Below, piece by piece: positions 10,198-22,817 of a DNA stretch of 64,000 bases. Numbering within the stretch: position 1 is the first letter of the stretch; each line of letters starts with the position of its first letter. Source of the stretch: Plasmodium malariae (lineage: Eukaryota; Apicomplexa; Aconoidasida; Haemosporida; Plasmodiidae). Under the pieces are notes generated by a model that worked only from the letters and a program-made list of their open reading frames with translations, searched no databases and was not told where the DNA came from. A program made the position numbers and the translations under genes. The stretch is taken from NCBI RefSeq assembly GCF_900090045.1, contig NC_041786.1, forward strand, positions 1,358,001 to 1,422,000, in the 5' to 3' direction.

Positions 10198-12946
10198 TTA
10201 TGAATATCCCAGTAGGAAGCACACAGATCTTAAGTACCATTCATCCCGGTTATTGCACAGTATACTGTAAAATTACATAGAAAATAAGAAAGTAAGGGGG
10301 TAAAGCATGAAGTGGAAAAAAGGGTACCTTCACACGATATACTGAGGTAAAAAGAATGGCCTCAATAAAAAGGAGCAGGCACACATTTTATTTATATATG
10401 TATTTATGCTTTTATATATATATATTTATTTATATATTTATTTACTTATTTTATAAATTTACCTGTTTTCCACGCTACAAGAATTTTCATATATTATTGA
10501 TACACTCTTTTTTTTATGCTCAAATACACATTTGACTATGTTCAAAAATTTGTCGTACTCCTCGGCGGACAATTCGACTGTTATGAACAGCAATCCTGCA
10601 GCACGTAACGGGAAATAAAAATAAAAAATAATACAGCACAGAACGTAATGCACCCAAATATAATACATAATAATACAATATAAGTACATAATAATACAGT
10701 ATATATACATAATAATACAATATAAATACATAATAATACAGTATAAATACATAATAATACAATATAAAGGAATAAAATTAACCCCCTCTTTGCAGAAGAT
10801 CCGCCATGTGGTTCAAGTACTTATGCACTCCCTTGAAAGTGGCTGTGTACCTCTTTCCGTACGTACTTGTGTATGCATTTTTTCGGTAAACAATACTTCT
10901 TTTTATATTGTATATAATTATGCCAAACCTATTAAAAGGAGGATATAAAATAAAAAAGTAAAAAATTGTACTTTCTATATACTGTCTGTTTAATCATGGT
11001 GCCCTTTTTTTTTTCCTTTTTTTTGAGAAGCTGGTGGATCATGTATGCATATATGTAAACTCTCGTCTCAGTTATATTACTTTAAATTATTGAGGTACAT
11101 GTTATTCAGCTCTTCCAAAATATCTGTAAAGGTTAACGAGGAAAAGTAAAAGGAATGCAATTTCTTATTAGACGTGGTGTGGTGCACACGCTGGGTGGAA
11201 GTTGCGCAAACATACATGACAGATACATGTATATAAATATAAACAAATAAATATATAAATATATATATATTTATATATATGTGTATGTACGCGCCCACAT
11301 GCAAGCAGTGCGCAGCTCGATGACTTACCCTCCCTGTGCAGGGATGTTATATGCATACACTTGTTATGATTAACGTTTCTGTCTATGTAATTGGCGTTTT
11401 TGACAGAGTCAGAGAGTATAATAGATATAATTTCACTATAATTCGAACGTAAATCTCTGCACTGTTCATTTGCAAAAGAGGCGTTTATTATGTATTCTCC
11501 TACATTTCCGTTGATGTTTAGTATGGTAGTAGGTGTTTCACAAATATTTTGTAAAAACAGACGATCATGTTTATTATCGACATGAAAGATATCATATGTT
11601 ATATTCGTAATATTATTATAAAAGGTATAATCATTTTCACAGTAATATAATTCTAGATCTGTTCCTTTGATTTGTTCTAATATATATTCTTTTCCCATTT
11701 GTGCTCTTTTTTCTTTTTTACTTATAATTTTTTTACAAAAAATATTTTGAGGGGTAAAAATATTTTCTAATTCTTTTTCAAATATATAATTATATTTTTG
11801 TATAGCTAAATTATCATACCTTATAAAAATATTTTTATCATATATATATGCAAGAATACCTGGTAAATCGTCATTTATTGAATTAATAATTTTACAAAAA
11901 ATTTTTATATTATTTCTATACTTAAACGAAAACATATAATCATATATATTTATATTATATATATATTTAAATCTCCTTTTAATACTTTCATATAATTTTT
12001 TTATAAAAAATTTATCATCAATTATTTTTCTTATATCCTTTTCAATTATTCGAATGACTATATTACTTTTCCTATTTAACAATCCAATACCAATGTCTGC
12101 TTTATTATAAAAGAAAACATTAACCAACTCTCCTTCTTGATATTTACTTAGTTCAGATATATTTCTTACTTCGAAGTCATACACATATCGATGTTTCTCT
12201 TTCGACAGTGCATTGTATCTCTGTGATGAAAGGTACATTGAGCAGTATTTTTTATTATCGCCCCCACTCTCATTCTTCATGTTGCACATCTCTCCATCGT
12301 TTCTACTACTACGGTTCTCACTACTACTTCGGTTCTCACTACTACTACGGTTCTCACTACTACTACGGTTCTCACTACTACTACGGTTCTCACTACTACT
12401 ACGGTTCTCACTACTACTACGGTTCTCACTATCGCTATTTTTTCCATCTTCCAAATTTTTCATGTTTCCTTCTTCCCCCTGGACGTGAAACTCCTTGAAA
12501 ACGTAACTACTCTGACCACCGCCAATACTTGCATTAATATTTACAGTACTATCAACTAAACCAGTCACTTCGGAAGGATCTATTCCAAGCGGGGTGGAGT
12601 GAATTTCCCCTTTGTTGGTACTACAAGTTAGCTGGTCTTCGTATAATAAAATATCCGTTTCCAGCGGTTTTAAATAAACGTTTATTCTATTTTCATATGT
12701 ACTCGTTAATGTAACTCTTTTATTATTTATTAGTCTTAATTCTTGCAAGTCTAAAAAATTCGTTGATGTATTTTCTATATTTGCAGATGCGTTGCTCATC
12801 CATTTTAAATTACTTGATTTTGAACTGAAAGCTAGTTTCTTTATGCCCCCCCCAAAAAAAAAATGTTCTTTACTACTGTTATTATATGCTTTTTTAAAAT
12901 GTTTCAAGCTTATTCCTACTTTTTCTTTACTCAATATATTAAACAT
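10198..12946 (-). CDS. RlmI/COG1092-like SAM-dependent RNA methyltransferase homologue
   Basis: Five exons: 12946-11329, 11123-11081, 10928-10783, 10595-10463, 10264-10198; phases agree and give 668 residues. RlmI-type enzymes are class I 5-methylcytosine rRNA methyltransferases with an N-terminal PUA-like part. Matching segments in order are GELVNVFFYNKADIGIGLLN (~residue 265), NDDLPGILAYIYDKNIFIRY (~360), a motif-I-like TILNINGNVGEYII (~475), a strand FGIIIYNI (~555) and a final short YLRSVCFLLGY. Two key elements look lost: the DPP of motif IV reads YNI, and the catalytic Ser-Cys-Ser region reads ITVELS. It may therefore be a divergent or inactive relative. Residues ~170-215 are a six-residue SSSENR repeat insertion. 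The last exons are short, and ending at the read-through TAA (10459) instead would lose the conserved C-terminus. Substrate unknown. Confidence 0.72.
10640..10765. repeat. 21-bp intronic tandem array
   Basis: About six copies of tacataataatacaatataa(g) fill most of intron 3 of the RlmI-like gene (10596-10782). ORFs read through it are artefacts. Confidence 0.85.
12297..12437 (-). repeat. 18-bp coding repeat (SSSENR)
   Basis: Seven to eight copies of an 18-bp unit (actactacggttctcact on +) encode Ser-Ser-Ser-Glu-Asn-Arg in the RlmI-like protein; all are in frame. Confidence 0.9.
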
Positions 12947-13840
12947 ATTTCTCCCTCTTACAATATTTATTTTTTTTTTTTTTAATTTGTAAAATGAGTA
13001 TATTTACTCGCTATACTAAACTATGACTCATCTTTCGTTGTTCACTTGTTCGTATCGGCATAAATAACTTGATTGTATGTGTGTATACACAGGCGTACAT
13101 GTGCACAAACGTGCGTAGCTTTCTACATACGAATGAGCAAAATTTTTAAGCCAAAGTGGTTATAAATACGACGGGGAAAAAAAAATTAAAAAACAAAGAA
13201 AATTAAAAAAAAATCGACTGCAATATAAACGCTGCTGCAATATAAACTCTGCTGCAGTATAAACTCTACTGCAGTATAAACTCTACTGCAGTATAAACGC
13301 TGCTGCAATACGAACGCTGCTGCAATACGAACGCTGCTGCAATACGAACGCTGCTGCAATACGAACGCTGCTGCAATACAAACGCTGCTGCAATACAAGC
13401 GCGAATACAAAAATTATTTCAAAAAATGCGCTACATTAATATGTTGTGCTTTGCACATTTCCGACGTTCGTAATGGTAACAGTTGCCACTAGGAAGGACT
13501 CCTACTCATGCATATGCATCAATTTCGTATATTTCATATTCGTATTTTCGAACTTATGCAAAATGCGCAAGACCGCCATATTGTAACAAGTTGAAAATGT
13601 ACAAAAATAAAAAAAAAAGAAAAAAAGAAAAAAGAAAAAAAGAAAAAGAGAAAAAAGAAAAAAGAAAAAAAGAAATTTTTTCTATCCATTCCATCTTCAG
13701 TTAAAATTCGCTCTGTACATAACTTTTTAAGGTAAAAAAAAAAAAAAAAAAAATAAAAAAAAAATAGATAAACATTTTAACAATCCTTATTTCCTAGTGG
13801 GGTCCAGGAATTGCACGTTACTTTCTCATAACGATGACTT
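12947..13840. other. Intergenic region 5' of the RlmI-like gene
   Basis: It holds the promoter side of the RlmI-like gene and the 3' side of the giant gene. Contents are a 17-bp array, a GAAAAA-rich purine tract (~13606-13670) and A runs. No exon seen. Confidence 0.6.
13218..13402. repeat. 17-bp tandem array
   Basis: About eleven copies of gctgctgcaatacgaac and variants (ataaac, gtataaac). It is strikingly GC-rich for this genome. A unit of 17 bp is not a multiple of three, which supports a noncoding array. Confidence 0.88.
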
Positions 13841-16800
13841 CTAATTTGCTACAAGAAGGAGTATTTTTTTTTTGTATTTCTGGAGCAGCTTGATGTTTTT
13901 CTTTGCTTCTCGAAGTTTCACCTTCATTTTGCAGTACTCGTAAAATATTAGGGACGGGTTAGTTGTATATGCCTTTTTAATAAACGAAGAGAGTGGTACC
14001 TTTTCCTTTAACGCTGTGTTGACATTTTTGCACCCAGTTATAATACACCAGATAGTATATATTATGCTCGTTTTAATTTGGATATGCAATTGTTTAAAAA
14101 GAACAACAAAATCGTCGATTCCTATATGCTTGTCCTCATTTGTACATTCAAAGATGTCAAGAATCATTAGCTTCAAGTATGTTTCTATGGAATAATTACG
14201 ATCAGTGGGGTTCTTTAACGATTCGGTTTCTTTTAATATGGAAGAAACTCCTTTACCATTACCTTTTTCTTCATCCTTTCGCTCGATATTGTAATGATAA
14301 AGGGAGCTATGTATACATGGATGAAGGATGCCCTTTTCTGGTACTTGCTCACCGCTATACCTTTTCAGGTTTGGTGTGTTGTTCGCACTGCTAAGCCTTT
14401 TCAGGTTAGATGTGTTGTTCGCACTGCTAAGCCTTTTCAGGTTAGATGTGTTGTTCGCACTGCTAAGCCTTTTCAGGTTAGATGTGTTGTTCGCACTGCT
14501 AAGCCTTTTTAGGTTTGGTGTGTTGTTCGCACTGCTAAGCCTTTTTAGGTTTGGTGTGTTGTTCGCACTGCTAAGTCCTTTTAGACTTGTAGAGTAACTT
14601 CTGCTGGGTAGAGAACTTTTCAAATTGCAAATCTTATATATGTTCGTATTACCAGTACGTGAACAAGTATTGGCACGTGTGTTGTTCAACTTTGAGAAAT
14701 ATTTCATCTCAATTCTTTGCCACATATGAAATAGTATGCTCATAAATTTATTGTCTACATCTAACAATGGGTAACTTAAATTACTGTATTCATCATCACC
14801 TGCGTCCCCAGCATCTCCAGAATATGTATTATGTGCATTGTGCATATTTTTCCATTTCGATGAGTATTCCTTTTGCAGTGAGCCCCTTTCATGAGGATCA
14901 TTATTGTGCAACAAGAAGCATCCATGAAGTCTATCACTAGTACAGTCTCTACTACTATTACGTCTTCCACTACAACTGCAATTTTTAATAGTACTGTCAT
15001 TTGTATCTTTTTTACACATATCCTTATGGAAACTCATACACCTTGAGGCAAGAAACATATTTGTACCGCTAACGGTGCATTCAACGCTCCTGCACTTATT
15101 ATTACTCGTTGGCAGCATGACAATATTTGTTAGAATAGACAAAAATTGCTGATAAAAATAGTCATAATTTACTCCAATATTTAATATAAACCTTATACTT
15201 AAATATTTGTGAACTATATCAATATTGATAATATAATTTTTTTTAAAAAAAAAATTATGTAATAACCTCGTTTTTAACATATTCTCTTCAACATATTCAA
15301 TAAAATCGCTACTATTCACAAACAAATTGCTCAGTTTCATTTTTTCTAAAATATTTTTGATAATATCAAAAGGGTAATTCTTCTTTTCGGATAAAGAAGT
15401 ATCACTTCCTTCGTTATATTCCCATTGATATAATCCTATCTCATCAGCGTAATTTGCTACTAAGCAAGGAATCACATGAGAGTTGTAGTTAAACTCGATA
15501 ATTTCATTCACCACTTGTTGTATACAGTCTACATACGATTCGTCATTCTTTCCATTTAGAATATTTAAATTACCATGGTTAGAAATATTATCACTACTAG
15601 TAGTCTTGTTCTTTCTCTTGGTTCCAGTAACTCCTCTATAAGAATAACTATTCATGCTCACATAATTTGTTATGTCGTTGTTTAGGCTATACCAGTATGT
15701 ACCCCAGGAGTTCCTTTCCGAATAATTCCTAGAATGCCTCAAATTGTGTATGCTATTGCACAGAGTTGTAGCACTAACTGTACTGTGGTACGTGTTAAAG
15801 GGTGCTATATCTGATATGCTTTTTTTTTTTTCCTTTTTTTTTCTCTCATCTTTCACTTGTTCTGCTTCTTCTACCTCTTTTTCTTCTTCTATGTGATTGA
15901 ACTCCTTCGTATTAGCTAGTCCATTCGTAATGTTATTGTTCGATGTTGAAGAAGACAAGCTGTGGTTCCGAATAAATGAATACTTCGTTTCGTTCATAAA
16001 AAAAGCAGCATATACTTGATGAAAATTGAAAAAGGTATATAAAACAAACCTTACAATTTTTTTTAAATTGTATATTCCATACATCACTTCCCACATTCTG
16101 TTTTTATTCTTTTCTTGTTCTATTATATCTTCCATTTTTTGGAAGCACTTTTTAAAATAAGAAAATAAGCCAACAAAGGATTCAAGGAAACATGTATTTC
16201 CATCCTCCCTATAATAGTTAATTATTTCATCAATGGAACTTAGCATTCTTGATATACTTCTTTTGCAATTCTGTATTTCGTTTCGTCTTATATATGCATT
16301 TATTTCGTTAATACCTTTACATGTTACTGACAAAATTAGAAATAAATCGCTAGAAAAACATATTTCAAAAAATGTGATAAAATTTTCGATCCAATTTGGG
16401 GAAATAACTTCAATTTGTTTTTCACCTGAACAAGTCATCACCATATGTTTTTTTTCGTTAAAAATAAAATATTTTGAATTTTTCCTGTCATATTTGCATT
16501 GTGCTGTTTTTTTCAAACTATTGAATTTTGTACATTTGTTTATGTCATCCTCATTTTCGTTAAACCATTTAACAGAGATTTCATCCTTGTCCCTTTCTAT
16601 TACATCCCTTTCTGTTATATCCCTTTCTGTTATATCCCTTTCTGTTATATCCCTTTCTGTTATATCCCTTTCTGTTATATCCCTTTCTGTTATATCCCTT
16701 TCTGTTATATCCCTTTCTGTTATATCCCTTTCTGTTATCCCTTTCTGTTATATCCCTTTCTGTTATATCCCTTTCTGTTATATCCCTTTCTGTTGTATCC

Positions 16801-19800
16801 CTTTCTGTTATATCCCTTTCTGTTATATCCCTTTCTGTTATATCCCTTTCTGCTACATCCCTTTCTGTTACATCCCTTTCTGTTACATCCCTCTCTGTTA
16901 CATCCTTTTCCATCTCTATTGCGTCCCTTTCTCTTTCTAGTATGCCCTTTTCCCTTTTTATTGTGTTCCTTTCCATTTCTATTAATTCGTCCGTCTCATC
17001 ATCATATTTTGTGAAGAAAATATGATCTGGCATCCTACTTAAGCAGTCTACCTCACTTAAGGACATGCTAAAAAGCGAGCTCTTAATTTTATGAACATCT
17101 AAGTATGTTTTATTTTCACTTATAATTTCATTAATTAAAGAAACATTCGAATTAATAAACAAAATGTTAACAGAAATGGAGTTCAAACATATGAGTATAT
17201 TTGAGCAGTCAAAAACAGAACTTTCATTGGATGCTTTTTTAGCCCTAAAGTTCGATAGTTCTTCATTTATTATGTCGACACTTTTTACTATTTCGCCTGT
17301 CTTGTTCAGAATTTTTTTGTAAATGGAATCTTCTTCATTTTTCTCTTTTCCTATTAACAATTTGCACAAAATATGATCTAACTTATCATATAATTTCCTA
17401 TTTTCTTTTTCTAGCTCAATGCACACATTTTTGTAGTTGTTTACGTTCCCATGTTTAACAGTGTCTTGCCTCATTTTGCGCGTTTTGAAGGACCCACTTG
17501 GTACCAGTATTTCGTTTTCCCCATCATGTGTGTTTTCCTTCTTCTCTAACAACTCCATTTTTGAAGAATTCAGTTCGTCCTTCTGTACACTATGCTTACT
17601 ATCCATACTATCCATACCACGCATACTACGCCTACTCCCGCGTCTGGCCGCTGCTCCACATAGCAGAAATCCTCTCAACTCAGTTACCTTCCTACCTAGC
17701 GCTTTATTTTTTCGAAATAGGCGTACATTGCTTTTTTCATATTCACGTATTATCATCCCTAAGTATAAGTACTCTTTTAGCATATCCTTGCATTTTGCTC
17801 GTAAGTCATCTATATCTAAATTATTTAGCTCTTTACATATATCGTCATAATTTTTAAAGCTTAGTAGCTTACGTAGTTTCCTCTGCTGATCATCAACTGT
17901 TAATAAATCCTTTTTTTTAATTTCTAAAAATTGTTTGCAGCTATCACTTCGCAAATCTCTATCAATTTCTCTTTGACTAAATAAATTAAGTAAACTATCT
18001 CTATCAATTTTCAGTTGTAACTCATTGTTATTGTTTTTACAACTAACTAACTTGTCCAAATAGGAAGAAATATCACTACTGTTCTCTATACCCTTGTTTA
18101 CAATTGCTTCTTCATCTTTTTCACTAATAAAATTTTTACTTTCTAATTCACCATTTTGCTCTACTAGTAGTAGTTCCCGTTGTTCATTTTTTTTTAAATC
18201 ATTTTCTTCTTTCATATGATATGTTTCACTTCTTAAATTATCAACTTGATCATTATGATTACTTACTTGTCCAGGCTTCCTATTTATCCTATTTGTCCTC
18301 TCTGCATCCGCAGCTTCATTAGCCTCATTAGCTGCACTGGTCTCATTTTGCATGTACTCCATTTCTGTCTTCAAGCTGTGCTCGTTTATTTTCATTTCAC
18401 TAATACCTTCATCTGTACAATTTAATTCGCTTTTTATCTTATCCACTTCTGTCTGCACTCGCATGTCTCTCTTAAGTTTATACATGGACTTCTCACTTTT
18501 CTCCTTAAGTATGTTTAACTCGTTTTCGATCATTTTTTTTTCCTTCTTCACCTCATCTATTAAATATTTCTGACTATTAATTTCTTCTTCCTTTAGTTGT
18601 AGCTCTTTATTTCTATGCTCGAGATCTTTTTCTAAGTCCCTAATACGAATATGTTGTTTGTTCACCTGCTCTTCTAAATTGTTTATTCTTAATATGCTGT
18701 TCATTTTGTCTCTCACCAGGTTCTCCTTATCTCCCGAAAGGAGCTCAACTTCTCTTCTAATGTTCCCCATTTCAATTTGCAGTTCATCCCGTTCGGTTTG
18801 TAGTTCATCCCGTTCGGTTTGTAGTTCATCCCGTTCGGTTTGTAGTTCATCTCGTTCGGTTTGCAGTTCATCTCGTTCGGTTTGTAGTTCATCTCGTTCG
18901 GTATGCAGTTCATCCCGTTCGGTTTGCAGTTCATTCCGTTCTATTTGTAGCTCATTCCGCTCGGTCAGCAATGCATCTCGTTCCATTTGCAGCTCATCCC
19001 TCTGGCTCACAAGTACGTTATTATCACCGCTCAACTTTTCATTCTTGTTCCTTAAAATGATAATTTCGTCGTTACTGTTATTGTTTTCTCTTCTTAATAT
19101 GTTATTGATTTTTTTCCAATTATTAATTTCACTTTTTAGAATATTATTTTCTCTGCTAAGCTTGTCATACTCGTGTTTTAAAGCATTATATGTACTTACT
19201 AAAGTATCTTTATCACTATTATGCATATTTATCTTATTATTATTTATTCCTGTTAATACATTTCCTCCATGAGAATTTTCCTCCTCAATATAGGACTCTG
19301 TATATTGTTTTCCTCTTTCTATATCGTTCAAATGTACACTTATGTTATTATCATTTAACACGTCTTTATCATTCTCTTCGTTCATTATTGGCTTATACGT
19401 TTTTTCTGTCTCTTCTTCACAATGTTGGGATATATTCACTGAAAAATTGCATTGGATTCTGTCACTATTTAAATGAATCTCTTCATTATTTTTATTGTTA
19501 ATTTTATTATTTTTTTTTTTTCCTCTTAATTCTTCATCATTGCACATAGGAGCATTTCCATCGTCATTTGAGATTCTACTAATCCCATTTTCTTTGTCCC
19601 TTCCGATTCTACTTCTTCCGCCATCTCCGCCTTCCCCTTTGGCCCCCCTTTCCAATTTCTCTATACTGTGTATAAATTCTTGCACCACATTATCTATTTT
19701 ATTTATGTTGTCTTTCCTGTCTGATATTAAATTTTCTCTACATTTATTATATGCACAATTATTGTTCAGGCAATGAGATGCATTCTTCCTTTTCTCATCA

Positions 19801-22784
19801 TTCAGTGAGTTACCTCTCTCAAATTTATCATTAGAATTATGATTACCATTCGTAGGGTCTATTTGTTTATATGTAAGTCTTAAGTCCTCATTTCTTATTT
19901 TTTTCATATCAAAACTATATGTTTGATTTCTTCTACATTCATTGTTCCTTTCTCTAATAAAATGAATGCTCCTTTTTTTATTTTCAAAGTTTGCATTACT
20001 TTTATAGCGTACTTTACATTCATGCATGTGCTGTTTAATTAAATAGACCTTTTCATATGATTCATTTTGCATATAATTCATTTTATTTTCCTTTAAAAAC
20101 CACTTCTCATCATCTAAAATATCTTTATTATCCATACATGTACTTACATTGTAACCATCCAATTTGTACATATGAATGCTATTCAGTGAAAAGCTCCTTC
20201 TATTTTTGTATCTCTTTTTCCCTATGGCTATCACGTCGTCATGATGACTACTTACTTTTTTGTATTCCACTAAGTCATATGTTCCTTCGTCGTAATTCTT
20301 CTTCTTTAGAAATTCAGTAGTACAGAACGTGTCCTCATTTGCACCCTTGTCACGTTCGCATGTGTTATATGGCTCTTTATTGTATGCATCGTTTTCATCA
20401 TCATGGGAACTTGGACCTACAGTAATGTTGCTCTCTTCACCTCTATCATTTTCATCGTTACAGGCACTTGGACCTACAGTAATGTTACTCTCTTCACCCC
20501 TATCATGCTCACCTGGGTAATATTCCTTGTTTTTATTTCCAGCATTTTCCTCTTCACAATACGCGTTACGCTCACTGCTATTACTGGCCTCCTTTCTTCT
20601 CATCAGCTTCTTGAAACTATCAAATATTTTACTTTTAAATAATTTTTTTTTATTTTTTTCTGTACCTTCATTTAATAAGGTATTATTCACCTGGCTCGAT
20701 TTCTCCAACACACTGTTTGTTCCTCCTCCAAAATTCAAGGAAGCATCTTGATACATTTTTTCTGCTTCCTTTTGACTGCTTTTTTTTTGGGGAGCACATT
20801 TTTTATTTTTTTTTATTTTATCTAAAAATATACTTTTCTTTCCCCCCTCCATTTGTCTTCCTTCATTACTATTCTTAGTACTAACTTCTGCTGAGTCCCT
20901 AGGTAGTCCTCTTTCACTAATTGCATTTTTCGAACGACTCGTTTCGTTTGTACTATCCGCCTCCCTTTCCCCCTTTGCGTTATTAATGCTGTAACTTCTG
21001 ATAGTATAAATTCCACAGCGCTTCTTACTCTTTGTGTCCACATCTGAAAGGAAGTGGCTACTTTTATTTTTACTCATTAGATTTACCTCTTCTACCATGG
21101 AATAGCAGGAACTATCATTCGTTTTATCTTTATAAATTTTTTTAAAAAAACCGTCGAACATATTTGTTACATGCGCATTTTCATGTGCTGACAGGTCCCT
21201 TTCGTCATTTCTATAAAGGTTCTTGCTTTTTCTGGAGAAAGGGGAGTATACAGCGTCTCTCACACGGCTCATCCCCCAGATACTGTTACGATCAGTGATA
21301 TTTCGATCGATTTCTCGATCGATGCTTCTGTCCATACTTCCATCGTTGCTTCCACTGCTGCTACTTCTACCCTTTTTATCACTCCCTCGACAGACCATGT
21401 CTACTTCTCCAGGCGCCTCCTGGGTATTACCCGTGCACTTTACCATTTCGGATGAATTACTTCCATCATTATGATCAGTTAATTTGTGAACATATTTCTT
21501 TAGGCATCCTTTTGGCCAATGCAGTATGTCGTCTTGCTCACCATGATCAAAATTTTCATACTCATTTAAATTCTTTGACAAATTTAAAATATCTATGTGA
21601 TCCTTTTCAAAATGTTGATCTATATATGTATTGCTACTCATATAATTATTATTCTCTTCATATTTTTTTAGAGATTCATCTCTATCCTCCCTTCCTTCAT
21701 TGAAATAATTAACTGGAGCAAAACTGGGTGCTATTTGAACAAAGCATTCGTTGTTGTCGCATACATCATATACACCAATAATTTGCTCTTCAAAATCGTC
21801 ATTATCATTTGTCTCTTCCCTTACTTGCGCATCATGTTGGGGAACTCTCATGTTGCAGTGCTGCTTCTTTAACGGAACCGCTTCGTTGGAAATTACCTCA
21901 TTGGACAATGCCTCATTGGACAATCCCTCATTGGACAATTCCTCATTGGACAATCCTCATTGGACAATTCCTCATTAGGCAATTCCTCATTAGGCAATGC
22001 CTCACTGGACAATTCCTCATTGGACAAATCCTCATTAGGCAATGCCTCACTGGACAATTCCTCATTAGGCAATGCCTCATTGGACAATGCTTCCTTAACC
22101 GTTTCTGCACATAATGAATAACTCCGCTCACTCTTTGCATTTATATAACTGATATTACTTGTTGACCTCACTCTTTCTTGCAGCGGTCCTAAGTAATCTA
22201 AACTATTAAAATGCATTGCACATATCACATCGTTGTCATCCCTTTCGCTGTTCAACGAGTATGTCGAAAATGCTTTGGCGTGAAGGAAACCGCTCTCTTT
22301 TTTAAATTTATTATCTACGCCGTCTAATCGTCCTTCTACTCCTTCCCCTTCTCTGCCCAATTTCCCCTCGACTTCCTGGTCTGCTTCCTTTTCCGCTCCT
22401 CCATTTTTACATAAACACGTGGACGTGTAACTACGTCCAGCAACTTCATCATCAACGCAATGACAACCTCTTGTACCATTAGAACAATCATGTGCATGCT
22501 CAGCTGTCATACTTGCATTGAAGTAGTTATCTGAATGAGACATCCTATTCGCGCTTAATTCTTCTTTTTTTTCATTGATATTTATTGAGTAGTTCATTGC
22601 GTTCTTTTTTAGGTTATTATATATTTTATTATTTGCAGAGGGGTATACAATACTCTGCCTATATAATGTAACATTGTCGTTGTTTGATATAGCGCAAACT
22701 TTATATGTATCAGATTCTTTATCTGTTAGCTTCTCCTCTGTACCATCACTATTACTATTATGTAGAAATGACGAAATGCCAGGA

Positions 22785-22817
<33 letters not shown>

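Noticed and set aside
11168..11328. C-terminal extension of the first RlmI-like exon (TATATA-coded tail)
   Set aside because: Lies beyond a clear gtaagt donor and encodes only simple sequence; the downstream exons restore the family C-terminus.
16233..17014. Two + strand ORFs of 171-235 codons
   Set aside because: They are reverse-strand translations of the TERDI array (ISLSV / IPFCY repeats).
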